Assembly: GCF_029227915.1 (NCBI RefSeq)
Contig: NC_079883.1
Coordinates: 14,260,001 to 14,324,000 of the forward strand
Length of the DNA stretch: 64,000 bases
From: Hydractinia symbiolongicarpus
Taxonomy: Eukaryota; Cnidaria; Hydrozoa; Anthoathecata; Hydractiniidae
Reading direction: 5' to 3'
This document shows positions 48,501 to 61,700 of this stretch, piece by piece (within the stretch, counting starts at the first letter, position 1; the number at the start of each line of letters is the position of its first letter). The position numbers and the translations under genes are program-made. Under the pieces are notes generated by a model. The model did no database searches. It saw nothing but the letters and a program-made list of their open reading frames with translations, and was not told the DNA's origin.

Positions 48501-51500
48501 TCACAGACAGATTAGTATATGATGATCAATCTATTATATTGTCTAGAACAATATAGAACCAAAATAGCCATTATTTTATTGAGAAAGTAAGACATTATTG
48601 AAACAAAATCCTCTTTGTATATCATGCACGTAGCGTGTGATCAAGATCTATTAGGTGTAAACTCACCCCTAATGTGTTAAGTTGTTTGTCTTAAGATTTT
48701 TTTTAAATCAAATCATGTTTATGCAAGAAAATAGAGATAACTTATGGCTTTGGCTGAACATATGTAATAGTGTATTAATCTTCTAATGCATGCATGACTA
48801 CAAAAATGCTAAATAATAATGTATAGCTAAAAGTATATGGTTATTTGAGCTAGGATCAATTTTTTTTGTTTTTGATAGCCTAAAATAACGAATTTGTATT
48901 GTGAAATATACTACAAGAGAATAGTGGTGATAGTGGTAATTAAGTATAAATTAGTAGTTGTTAAAAAGCGAATTAATATGCTAAAAACGAAAAATAAAAA
49001 ATAACAACTTATTAGTGAGGCACCAAATTAACACAAATTTTAACCTTATTGAAATGCAACGTAAATATCCAACACATAAAAAAAGTTCCTTGCTGATTTG
49101 AAACCTGTAATTAAAGTTTAAATTTTTTTTATCAATTGTAATACAAAGCTCATGCATAGGCTTACGCATACTTCATTCTCTTTCTGTTTGATTGACACAA
49201 AAAATAATATCATCTGGATATGGTTCACCCTTGCAGGCAGCTGATGTGTTGAAGAAAAAATAAAGATAAACATATTTTTCTATTTGTGTTGTTTTTTCTT
49301 TTTGTAAGTTGATTAAGCTAAATCACATTAATTAAATTCTTTTTTGTTAGTTGTTATTGTCAGTCCTATAATTTTGTGATTGCTAATTTCGTGCTTCGTT
49401 AATTTCCTGGAATTTGATATAGCAATAACCTGCATGCATCACGATGAACTCTTAACTGTGAACTTACATTATGTAAGAATACATAAACATGACCCATTTA
49501 TGTACAGCTAATTTTAAAGTGAACTAGTTTTATTATTGTTTAAGCTGCAAATTTATTTTGCATAGTCATAATAAAAATTGTGTTTTGCTTTGAGAAAAGA
49601 TTCACACCATTTTTTTTCTTCTTATTTACCCAAATCTATAATAAAAATGTGAATTACAATTTCAGCCATTGATAAACAGTATGATTTGAGAAGTAATGCC
49701 ATCAAACTCTTTTTTTTTCCAAAATTTTAATCTCACAAGATATTAGAACCTGTTTATTTTAGAAAAATTATTTCTTACAAAAATTAAAAATTACTTTTGT
49801 TTTTTACTACAATTATTACAACTCTTTTAGGGGATTAAAGACAAGGAGCAAAGACTGAAAAAAAGATGCTAGTTTAATACTTGGTCCTTTATGTTGAACC
49901 AATTAAAAAATGGGTCTTGAAAATCAGATTGGCTCTATGTTTTTTTTAAAATAAGAAATGTTTTTCTGACACAAATTATATATAACTGCTATATCAATTT
50001 TATTCATATTTTTTTCAGACAAATTGGGAAGGATATTAACAATACATTTAATAAACTTGAAAAGTTAGCAATACGTAAGTAGGTTTGCTAGTTTGTTAGG
50101 TAAAAATCTTGGGTTAGAATAACATGGCTGATTATATTTTCTACACGGCAGATTGAAACTTAGTTGAAGCTTTAACTATGCCCAATTTTTTTTCTTAAAT
50201 TCACTAAAGAAAAAAATGTATACCCATCAGATATAGAAACGCCATTTTAACTGAATATCCAGTTAATTAACATCTCAAATTCTTGTTTAAGTAATGATGA
50301 TGGTTTTATTTATTGATCTTAGTTGCCAAAAGGAAATCACTCTTCAATGACAAACCAGTGGAAATTCAAGAACTAACATATATAATAAAACAGGTAAATT
50401 GTGATTATTATTGCACTTGCCATTTACGGAGGAGTGTATTGGTTTTGTTGATTTTCCTGTTATTTCCCATGGAACGAATTTTTTTCGTAGATTAAATAAG
50501 TATGGTTTTAATTTTATGACTTTTTACATGCAAAAATTGGAACACATCAAAATCAGCATCATGACAGATTTTGTAACATAAGGAAGGTGTGAAGTTGAAG
50601 ATGTGGGTTATTTTTCTAAACCTTTGTGAGGAATAAAACTTCAGCTGTCTACACATGCTGGGTTTGATTTCTGCATGTTTAAATCAGTGGAGCCATGTCT
50701 GTTGTGATTTGCTAAACAGTTCAGTTGGACCGTAACACTTGACATGTATTTTGGGGATAGTTGAAAAAATGTGTGTAAATTCTACTTAGAATGATGAATG
50801 TTATGGTTGTCATTTTTTAATTGAATTAGAAAGATTCTATTGAATTCAACCTATAATACATTTGTTATGCTAATGAATTTTAACACCCACACTAATAAAA
50901 CCCATCGGGTTTTTTATTAACTACCTACCTTTTTTTCTCCCACAAAAAGCTCCTGTGACCCAAGTCTTTCACGAACTCACGTTAAAGGCATGCTCTTGAT
51001 GCTTGTTGTATTTAGCAGAGTACATTTTGTGCAAAAAGAATAGGTTTCTGTTTTAAGACGAGACATTTTAAACACAAACTGTTACATTTTAGGACATCAA
51101 TAACTTAAACCAACAGATCGCAAATCTCCAACAGGTAAATTTTTTACACCAACAAGGGACAAACTGAATGCATCAAAAAATATTTTTTTATAGCTAACCT
51201 CATCAGTGTCAAAAAATATTAAATGTGAAGTTGTACCAACTTGTTTGGGTCATCTTGTATATAGCCTTTATTTTGCAGTGGAATGAACATAACTAGATTT
51301 TGTCATGTAATTTCGTGGTGACTTATTTGATCCAAGGATTTCCCTTTTTATGGAAATTTATGTGTTAAGCATCATGAGACCAAAATGTAAATAAAATTAT
51401 TGTGACCAAAATAGTATGGCTAAAACACATATCTATGTTTTCACAGTTCGTCAACCGCAACGATTCATCATCCAGTAAAAATGTACAGACGCACTCACAT

Positions 51501-52856
51501 ACCATCGTCATGTCTCTTCAGGTGAGTGGAAATTAATTTGTGTGCTCTTTAGACATCACAAAAAATGCACTTGTTTTAGCTTTTCACTGCCATTTTTAGT
51601 AGTGTGTGACTGATTTTTAGTGAGAGCATTCTGAGCTAGTTGTTAGAAAAGACATCCCTAACATCCAATGCTCAGATTACTTACTCAGAGTCTTATCTTA
51701 AGACGGAACTGTTGACAGAGATATTTTTTTAGAGTAAACTGGCGCACATGTCGAAGGATTTTAAGCACGTCTTAGAAGTCCGAACAGAAGTAAGTGAAGT
51801 ACTTTTATAATATTGTAGCCAACACCCACCCGCTCTCCCGCCCCTATCCGTCAGCGTCGTGAATCTCTTGTCTAAACAAAGTGTACGAAATGAAAGTTGT
51901 TTGTAACAATCCTAGCAGTACTTGGACAAAGCGATTCTCTTTATGCAGTATGTTCTCCAGTGTTTCCTAATTTACATTAACACAATTCTATCTCTGATGC
52001 CAGACGTGTGGTCACAATTTTATTGTTTTGAATTCCTTGTCAATGTTTACAATTGCAGCTATTTAAAAAAATAGCTCTAGTGGGAGTACAGGAGATATCA
52101 TAGATTTATAGAATTATAACGCTAGTTTCTCATAAATTTCTAGAACATGAAACACCAGAAAAATCGTCGGGAACAGTTTTCACAGGGCGCTATAGCGGAA
52201 ACGTTACCCTCCACCGGCGTGGCTACAAATTCTCTACTTCATAAGCATTCTGCTCAAGGCAACGAAGCTGTTTCTCTCGACATGGAACCGTTACTAAACA
52301 GCCAGAACAATCAAACCATGCAAGTGTACGAACAAGACGACGAATACGTGAAAAGTCGCGCCTCCGCAATGGAGAGCATTGAACAAACCATCGTCGAGCT
52401 TGGCGGTATTTTTCAACAACTCGCTCACCTGGTTAGTGAACAAGAGGAGCAAATTAAAAGGTTTGTGTTATTTAATGTTGCAACTCTTGAAACTCCCTCA
52501 ATGGTTAATCATGCTCCCCGTTTTGTTTCTGAATATACTGCTTGTGTAATCGGATAACACTACTGACGACTGGAAAAGTTTTATTGGCACGTCATTGTCG
52601 ACTTTGTTTTATCTGAAGCCCCTGGTGCAAACTCTCAACCGAGTATTTTCATTACACGTGTAAATCTAAACGCAGCTACTGTTCTCCCTCCTTTAGAATC
52701 GACACCAATGTTGAAGACACAGAAATGAACGTCGAAGCTGCCCATTCTGAACTATTGAAATATTTTCAATCAATCTCCTCAAATCGTTGGTTGATCATCA
52801 AAATATTTTTCGTACTCATCATTTTCTTTATAGTATTTGTTGTATTTATGGTTTGA
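45509..52856 (+). CDS. Syntaxin-5 (Qa-SNARE), complete, 9 exons
   Basis: Syntaxin-5 is the Qa-SNARE for ER-to-Golgi and intra-Golgi membrane fusion. Coding exons: 45509-45706, 48013-48092, 50019-50074, 50323-50393, 51093-51134, 51447-51521, 51733-51789, 52144-52460 and 52697-52856. Phases agree and give 351 residues (human long form about 355). Signatures: MTCRDRTGEFLSAVKSLQ at residue 46, GKDINNTFNKLEKLAILAKR, VEIQELTYIIKQ, the SNARE helix with the zero-layer Gln in VELGGIFQQLAHLV, and a C-terminal anchor after NRW (about 330-351). The N-terminal extension carries RRRR at residues 4-7, like the Arg-based ER-retrieval signal of the long vertebrate isoform. Met46 matches the short-isoform start. 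Intron 1 contains a SINE. Confidence 0.97.
45900..46035 (+). repeat. Dispersed repeat family C, copy 2 (syntaxin-5 intron 1)
   Basis: This is the partner of 26605-26720, in the same orientation. It shares TATGTACAGTATAAT, GCTCATACAGCTCATTA, and ATTTCCACACCTTTCTTCAA at the right end. Confidence 0.65.
47611..47968 (+). mobile_element. tRNA-derived SINE, copy 1 (syntaxin-5 intron 1)
   Basis: About 358 bp, closely related to 57284-57632. The head has pol III promoter signals: an A-box-like TAGATTAGTGG at 47619-47629 and a B box GGGTTCGATTCC at 47660-47671. The body carries landmarks such as AAGCCATGTGAGG, TGTCTAGTAGAG and CCTGGAAATAATAGACAG. The tail ends in a CTATCTATC-type repeat. It lies in the sense orientation of the host gene, 45 bp upstream of exon 2. 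Confidence 0.9.
48495..48518. repeat. Small perfect hairpin in syntaxin-5 intron 2
   Basis: AATCTGTCTG and CAGACAGATT pair exactly across a 3-base TCA loop. No further structure is evident. Confidence 0.7.
49105..49350 (+). repeat. Dispersed repeat family B, copy 2 (syntaxin-5 intron 2)
   Basis: This is the partner of 16440-16705, in the same orientation. It shares AAACCTGTAATTA, CGCATACTTCATTCT, CTGGATATGG, GGCAGCTGAT and the right-end TTAATTAAATTCTTTTTTG. Confidence 0.7.
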
Positions 52857-55782
52857 ATTGGTTATTATTTTCGGCACAAGTGGCCTCCCTATGATTTTAA
52901 AAAAGAAAATTTCGAATGTTCGAAGATTAGCCAGTGCACACGCGGTCGTACCTGCTATATTTATTTATTGTTTCATTGTCAGAAGTTTTTGCGGTTTTTT
53001 TGGCGTAAAATAACCGAAATATCAGGGTTTTTTTTACAAACCGGGATAGTCTTAGTTCCTAGAAAGTGTACACGCCAAAATTTCGCGGTTATTCCAAATC
53101 GCGAAATTTTTTTAAACGAAAATTTCTAACAATGAAGTAGTCGTGAAAGAGAATGCTTAAAATTTATGAAACCGTAACTCTCTCATTTTCCGTTTACTTT
53201 TTTTGACAATTTTTCAGTAGAGACGCGTCTATTGCAAATATTTTTTGTTGACGTCTTAATGATGCGCTGTGGAAAGAAATTTTATTTTTTTACATGTATT
53301 GATTGTTTGGGTCAGTTCCAAATAATGGATGTTTTGATTTCAAAAGACTGCTCTACATTTAGAGCATTTATTACTGCAGCTCTCAGCATTTAAATCTCGG
53401 CGCTCGATATGCTTAATTTTTATTGCATTAAAGATAGCGTTTTGATATAGATTCTACAAAACGTTGCCCCACTGGTAAGCGCTTCGAAGTTCACCCTTAA
53501 ATTCCAAAGCTGCCAAAATACAGGTCTCGCAGACAGAATAAAATTTAATGCGCATGCTCAGGTATTAAACACTGGGAGCTGCAGCTAAGAACGCTTTAAT
53601 GGAACTCCGCCTAGCTTGTTCTGTTGGACGATCTTAATTTATATATCTGTGGCTGTTTGTATTTCATTTTGGTTGTAGATCTATTGTTTTTCTCGTCTTT
53701 AAATTCAGAAGGAAACCATTTTTACGTTATTTTTCTTCTTTTCTTCTATGTAATTCTCGAATTTCGGTGATACTTTAGTATATTTATTATTTTAATGCGA
53801 TGAAACTTAGATAGAATTTAAAGCGTACACGATCTATTGATGATAAAAAATTGCGATATTGTCAAAGTTGTAAAAAATGTCTAGTCTTTAAAACATGAAT
53901 TACATGTGAATTAACTTCTGGTCTTTTTTTCGTGCAGATGGCTTACTGCACGAAACATTCGCTTACGTGTTACTGCAAAAATCGACTTCTTGTATTCCTT
54001 CAACAAAATGAAAACATACAAAATATTATAGATCATAGAGTAGGTGGATGATTTTTATGTTACAAATTCTATAAAATATACAGGGTGTGTATTTTTTATC
54101 TCAATACGTAACATAGCCGTGGTTAGTAAAAAAATTGACGTTTTTCTTCTTCATGTCGTTCCTTTAAAATTGGTGTCTAAACTTGATCAAATTTGCACAT
54201 AGCGGTAGAATGTTTTTATATTCCAAAAACAAAATGGCTCAGCACGTGTTCCAAATATATTTTTACTCTGTTCAAGGGTACACTTCCATATATACAAAAA
54301 AGGAAATAGGATAAGGGGGGTGAAATTTCACTGATATCCTCACTTTTTCTTCCATAACACTCAATAAAGATTGTGCAGAACTTGCACTTGGGTTTTACTT
54401 TGTAAAATTTATAATGTACTGTGAAAGATGTAATAATTGATCGAGGTGTAAGAACAATATGGAAAAAGTCAAGTTAAATTTTGTGAAAAATAGAGCGCGC
54501 GAAAAAATAAATTCTGTGACGCAATAGTTAGACGGCAAAGCAACTTTACTTATTTTACAATCTTTAAGCAACTGATATGTGATTGATGACTTGGCAAGAA
54601 CATAAAGGCTGTGTCGGTAGAAAAATAAGAACAATAGTAGAAGTGGTTGTAGTTGCTATATTTTAAACTTGAAATTTAGATTTTTGGTTGGTAAATTTTC
54701 GTTTTTTCAGTCAATTATTTCCACAGGCGCTGAGACACGGTTTTCAAAGTCCCATAAGGGGCATGCAGGCTAAATCCTCTATGTGGGCTATTTTGCATCA
54801 AGAATCTTAAACAAAATCTCGAGAGGTCTTATTCTCGTCCCCAGAGCTTTTTGGATTAAAACCTCGAAAGTTTACCAAGAAGAGCTCTGGGGTCGAGAAT
54901 GGAGAGGTCCACTAAATATAAAAACAAAGTAAGAATCGGGGTTGAATATGTGAAAAAAAAAAAAATACCTCGCGCGGCCAATATTCCTAGTTTTTAATTC
55001 TGTTCTTGTATAAGCGGTTTTATAAGAATATCAAAATTCTAAACAGGCTGGTCTGGTTATTGTTATTTCCCTATATCGTTCTAAACATTAGACCTATTGT
55101 TTTTACCTAAAATCCCAGTCTGATAATCTTATAAAGCATGTTCTTATCAAAGAAAAGGCGTTTATGCCACGATATATTTGCACGAAATATCCGCCGTTTA
55201 TTTTTTGTCGTTATTACCGAGTTTTCGTTTTAGCATGGGTGTAGTACATGTCCGTATTTACTTTCATTATCGACTTCTTGTAAATTTACAAGGTCTTCTA
55301 AGTTGCCTTTTCTAAGCAGCTGTTGTTTCCTCAACCAACCGTGCTTTATCAGAAGCTAGTAAGTAAGCGAAGTGTGTAGTTAACACATTACTGTTGCAAT
55401 AAATGTTGTTTTTTCTTCTTGTAAAAAATTATTTTATGGCAAAATTTTGGTGTTTTTAGTTGTTTACTCTGAAATTTTTTTCTGTGATACGAAAAATTCT
55501 TAATCTTTTTTTATTGGAGACTAGAAATTGGTAATGGAAAGTATAAACACTTAAATTTTCATTCAAGAAAACACCTTCGTGGGGGATATATGACGTCACT
55601 GATTGTGTGAAATCGAAGCAAGGATCAACACATTTTCCCATTCTTTGTTGTGTTGTTACGTGTTTACTGGAGCACCCGAAATGTAACCAAAGCCTTGAAA
55701 ACCTTTTAAAACATGTACAAAACAAAAACAAAGTAACTTTAATTGACAATTTGGAGCTCCCTACACGTGCTTCGAATTCATT
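52857..55782. other. Intergenic region between syntaxin-5 and MTA
   Basis: About 2.9 kb with no recognised gene. It includes a GC-richer block around 53000-53130 with repeated CGCGAAATTT-like words, and a small hAT-like MITE at 54831-54900. The 55607-55885 reading frame overlaps MTA exon 1 in another frame and is not supported. Confidence 0.5.
54831..54900. mobile_element. Short MITE, CTCGTCCCCAGAGC-type ends, copy 2
   Basis: The left end ATTCTCGTCCCCAGAGCT pairs with the right end AGCTCTGGGGTCGAGAAT. GAGAGGTC occurs immediately outside both ends (54821-54828 and 54902-54909), an exact 8-bp target-site duplication as made by hAT transposases. Confidence 0.75.
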
Positions 55783-58700
55783 ATGTCGCGAAGTGGAAAA
55801 TCAGGATATGAAAACACAACTCAAATGTCAAAAATGCTGCCAGCATCAAACATATATCGTGTTGGAGGTAAGACGGAATTTATAATTCTTTCTAACTATA
55901 GATACAATGTAGGACTTTTTTTATTTACATGCGTAGCAAGTATTTAGCTAGCATATCAATAAAACATTTTCTGCAATATTTTTTTAAGTAAGCTATTTAT
56001 TAAAAAGGGTTCTGACTGCAGCTTGCCAACCATATAGCTATATGTGATACATCAAAATTAAATTTGAGTATTTCACAAAGTGTTGTTACAACTGCATAAT
56101 ATATAGAATATATGTTATACCATGAGTTAATTTAATCATAATTGATTAAAATAAATAAACTGGGCCCTACACAAGACACTTTGGAAACCACATGTAATAA
56201 AGCCTATCCAGCTGGGTGATTTTTTAAATTTTTTTCTTATAATAGGAGCATATTATGTATATATATACAAACTTTGATCTGCTCTATGTTTTCTTATTTC
56301 AATATTTCCTAAAAATAATAATAATTCTGTACACTAATTCTGTGTATAACGGTTCTGCCATATTCATTACCAAGAGAGGGTTGAGGAAAGTTTGTTAAAA
56401 ATATTCATTTAGAGACGTGAATTTGTTATTTCCAACTTTTGTCCTGAACCTTTCTTCCATATATTCTCCCATCAATACATAATTGAATAATGATTCAACC
56501 GTAACTCTATTCTGTGTGGTGTACATAATATGATCCTTCCCTGTATAACTTTTGATAGGCTTTCACAAAAGAAACAGAATAGCAGCAATAAATTTTGTAT
56601 ATTTCACTGGTTTTTCCGTGACGTCATCAGAAGCCTAAAATTTGTCCAAAATTCCACTTTATATTTGCCTAAATTCAACTAATTTTCTAAAAGTTTTTGA
56701 CAGCCAAATAAGGGGTAGTTTTAAGTAATCTAAGGTTTTGAGAAGTATCGAACCTTGAAATTTGGCACGCATCTGTCTAATAAATAAATATAAAAGTTCA
56801 TAAGTACATATCATAATCATGCAGCATAACAAAAAGAGCATAAAAGGGGCGTAATCCCCCCACCCCTACACCAAATAAGTGTTCAAGAGTATGGCCACGC
56901 GGGAGATGACATCAGGTATTTCACCCAGTTCCAAGTTATAAGTACAGTGTATTGGCTTTGTTAACGTTTAGCATTTGAGACATGCATTTTTTTGGCAACT
57001 TAACTTCAAAGAAAATAAAAACATCCACTAAGCCTGTCACTAACGTAGCAATGTAGGAAATATGTATGAAGAGTGAAAATCTAAGGACCTACGAGTTCAT
57101 GGATTTCTTCGTGGGCTAACAACTTCTTGAAAATAAAGTACTAAATGAATGAGAATGCCGAACCAAGACAAAATTTGCAGTTGTTTTCTTTATACTAAAC
57201 TTTATACTATACTGTCCGCTGTTTATTAAAAATTACAGCATTTCAATGGAGTCTAGTGTTTTTTAAAAAATCTTTTTTTTCATGGCGTCATAGTTTAGTG
57301 GTAATCACTCTTGTACTTTGTGCAGGAGACCAGGGTTTGATTCTCCTGGCGGTGATTTAATATGGGCAATTGAATATTACCGTAGCCCTGGGTTAACCAA
57401 AGCCATGTGAGGAAAATTGGGGAGATGGTGCACTGTGTGGGCCTTTGGATGTTGCAGGGAGTTGTCTAGTAGAGTGCTTACCCTAATTGAGTTTGTGTAG
57501 CTTAAAGATAGCATTAAATACTCCAGGACTCTCCATCAAAGCCATGGCCTCTCCTGGAAATAATAGACAGAGTATATCCCTCGATATTTGTAAGGCTAGC
57601 CATGTAAAATATGCACATCTATTTATCTATCTTTTTTATTCCTAAAGGCTAAAGTACACAGTAAGTTTAAACGGACCGTTTAAATGTAAGATAAAAAAAA
57701 CTTACTGTGTAAACAGCAAAGATGTACAACATTTTTTGGTTTTTAGGTTTTTTTAAAAGTTGAACATGTTCAACTTTTCCTAAGTTTTTTCTATTGAATT
57801 AACAGAATGATTAATGAGCTATTGTTTTCTCAATTTCTAATCATAACCGCTTTTTTTCTTTCAATATTTACCCTGCTGCTGCTATAACAATATCACAATG
57901 GAAAATTTACGTTTTTTCTTTGGTATTAATTGTCAAAAGAGAGCTTTTTTAAAAAAACTTATACATTTTATCTTAACATGTAGACGGGTATATAACCTGC
58001 AACAAAACTTCTAAGTTTTTTCTTACAACTAAATGGTCCGTTTAAACTTATCATGTATTTTAGCCTTAAGATATATACTTAGCTTTAAAGATCTCCATCT
58101 GACTTATGACATCAACTTTGATGATGTAATAAGCATCATTTATTTAGTCATCATTTATTCATTTATTTATTTCCTAAATAGTTGTTTTATTCATTAGTCC
58201 ATTATTTACCTTTATATATATTTATATTTTTTGTAGATTATGTTTTTGTTGAAACACAGCCCAGCCATCCATATCAAATCAGAAGGATCGAAGAGTTAAC
58301 AAAAGTGAGTGAGATTTTTTGCATCTGCACTCCATTGTTCTTTATGCAATCACTCAACACAATCCTATTGTAATTTTAGACATCAAATGGTCAAGTAGAA
58401 GCTAAAGTATCCTGTTTTTACAGGAGAAGAGACCTATCAAATGCTTTAGTTAGCCAGGCTGATAAACATGCATGTAAAAACTTTTTTGTCTTTATGTTTT
58501 AATCAATTTTTATTTGATAAAGTTCATTTAGTATGTTCACGGTTTCACTCTGTGATTGCGTTAAGTTGTCTTTTTCATTTGTAGTAACCTTGTCGTTTCT
58601 AAATTTTAGCATCTGCAGAAGAAGAAGGTGAAATAAATATTGGTGCTGATTCCCTCAGTGATGAACAATCGCATCAGTTAAAACACAGAGAAGTTTTCTT

Positions 58701-61700
58701 ATCACGACAGTTGGAAATAATTAATGCAAATACAATCAGGTTTGATCTCCATCTTATAGAGACAAAGTAACCAGGAGGAGAATGCAAGCCTGTTTCTACA
58801 ATGGATGTGTTCCTTCTAAAAGATTATAGTTTCTGCTTGCTCTAGAAATTAATAGAGCTTTATGCTGTTAGTCAGGGATTGGGATTCTTCTCTTTTTTAG
58901 GGGCAAATGTTCTGTGACATTATACTCTGAAGTTGAAAATCTGGTTGATTACATCCGTGATGACGATTGGTTTTACTATCTTCTTGTATACGACCCTCAG
59001 CAAAAGACCTTGTTAGCTGACCGTGGTGAAATTGGAGTAGGTGATGAATACCAAGCTGAGGTGATGGAGAGCACAATTGATCGTAAGTGCTGAATTTTCA
59101 GTTTTGCAGCAGACATGCAAGTTGCCATCAAATCTAGGAAATCAGAGAATACAAAAAAATTAAATAAAAAAACAGAAAAAGGAAGAATTGAATAAAAAAA
59201 ATTATTTTTAATTTCAATGTTTTACGTATTCCTTTCTAGTTACTAAATAGTAACTTTTGAATAAAAATTAAAACTTTATAGCACATAAAATTTAACACAA
59301 TATAGCTTGTGTAGGTAAAATAGATTCTTGATAAAATTTTTTTTTTCCATATTTTAGCTAAGAGTATATGAAAAGTAAAACTACTGTAATGACAACGGAT
59401 TTCTTTACAGGACTTAAATATTGAAAAGTTTAAACATTAAAGGGCGCATAATCACCCTGTAGGCAACTTTTTTTGAGGTGCCTATTTTATTGTAAAAATT
59501 GAGAAAACATGAGAAAACATTACCCAGAAAATTTTATTGAAAACTGACAACCAGAACATGTTCAAATGTTTCATGGAAATAACAAACTCACCCCAATTTC
59601 TCTTCGCCTACAGAACTGCCATTGCATTTCATTGCACGAATCATGCGATAATAAACGCACGGCAAAATCCATCACATGGTTGCTGGATTCATGCCATTCC
59701 AGAAAAAATAATATCCGTAGCTGTGTTTCCATCGTAATGCTTTTACAAATGTATCAACAAAGTTCCGAACATGATAAATCAGATAAATCAATCGAAGTTT
59801 ATGTGTTATTCTTTATTTTTGAAACGTTTTAACTTACTGTAGTCAGACTTCTTTGCAACACTGACCACTTCTTGTTGTTGTTTCTGAAGACAGCTTCGCC
59901 TCGCTAGCTGTCTTACTTTTTGATTATTTTCCTTTGTTCAAACAGTTAGTCGTTTCTTTATGGAGACAGTATCAAATCTACATAATTAGAATACCTAAAT
60001 ATTTAGAATTTTCCCTTTCATGCTCTAAATTTAATTATCTCCATAGTGCTTCAACTATCTTGAACTATCACAATGAGCATTCTCCCCCGTTGGGGTTTTT
60101 TGCCTATAATATGCAATAATCCCGGTCAGCTAATAAAAAAAGAAAGAGCGTGATAAGCATTAATTATCATAATTAATAGCCACGGGGCAATGGTGTGATT
60201 TCTTCTTTCTGTTTTGTTTTGTCTGGTCTCCAAAAACAATGGCGAATAGAATAGAAGAAAATTAAATCTAAGTGGAGAAAGTGATACAGATGTTTTTACG
60301 CTCGGCCTCTTTTTTAAACAGAACCAAAATTTCTTTCCACTTTTTGATGCCATGTTTTACAAAGAAAAACAAGCCAAAAAGAACAGCGTGAATGGAGCCA
60401 ACCATAATGACGATTTTATCGAACTCCATCTCAGTGCTCATTTAAAGATAAGGCCGTTTGTTTACCTACGGTTTCACACGAACATTTTGCGACGACCTGC
60501 TTATTAGACGAGAATAAGAGATCAACACGACCGTTAAATATGGCGGCTGGAAAAAACCCCAATAAATTCAAGATATTGAAGTACCATTATTTCCATTTCT
60601 AGTAGGTTTTATATCCTCAAATTTTCAGGAAAGTCATAACTCCGTCTGAACTTTGAAATAAATATAAAAAATGGATATGTTAATTTTTTAATCCCTATTT
60701 AATAATTTTGCTTCTTTTTGTTTTTAGCATCAGAAGACAAAAGCAACTCATCAGAATTGGAGACACTTCAGTATGATCCTGCCAATCCGTTAGAGGAAAA
60801 ACAAGTGGAACAATTTTTAGTTATTGCTAGGTAAAGACATCTTTAATGGATTTTTAGGATATATATATGTTTGAAAGTTCATTCATTGTCATTTTATAGT
60901 GTCAAATGGATATGCTTAATGTGGCAAAAACATGAATATAAAATGTGTTCCTTACCTTGTTTTAACCTTGTCTTCTGTTCATAGAAGTTGTATTGGCCTT
61001 GATAGGTGGTTTTTGTTTGTTGGCCTCGCTCGTTGACAACCAAACTTAGCCTCTACCTGTAAGAAAGAAAAATTCAATTTTTCAAGAGAGTTTTTTATCT
61101 TAGCAAAATGCAGCATTATCTCTGGTGAAATCCTAAACACAACGTTTAATCTTATATGAACTTTCAAATACAATAATGGCCTTGGTGATCATTGAAGCAA
61201 TTGTTTTTCAAGTTTACAATGTCCTAAACACTGTTTATTTCTTATTTTTTAGATCAGTTGGTACGTTTGCACGAGCTCTTGATTCAGGGAGTTCTTCTAA
61301 AGAACCAAGCCTGCATCTAAGTGCAGCAGCTGCTTCCAGAGATATAACTTTGGTAATTGGTTATTTTGCTGTAAAAAAGTATTGCCCATTAATAATTTTT
61401 GAAGTGATTTCTAGAACGTTTTTTCTTCTGTTATGTTAGTCTTTACTCCCTAAAATTAAACTGTCATCTATGTTGTTAATACCCGTTTAGTTTGTTTTCT
61501 TAGAAGGTTTTTTTTTTTGCTGTAAATTCCATATGGTTGATTAGTGCCAGGGACAAAGATATTTTTTGAAAATCACTTAAAAACTTTTTTTTAAAGTTTT
61601 TTTTGTTATGATTATGATTAAAATGGAGTGGGAAAAATGATGCTTCTGTTTTAATGATAACATTAAAATCACAAAAGATTATATATGTTATGTGCCTTTA

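Noticed and set aside
55607-55885. 92-residue ORF overlapping MTA exon 1
   Set aside because: The same DNA in another frame gives the MTA N-terminus (IYRVGD) that joins in phase to exon 2. This frame is a shadow.
60126-60353. 75-residue minus-strand ORF in MTA intron 5
   Set aside because: It overlaps the 57-aa ORF in another frame. It lacks the clean start context and the helix layout of that candidate.
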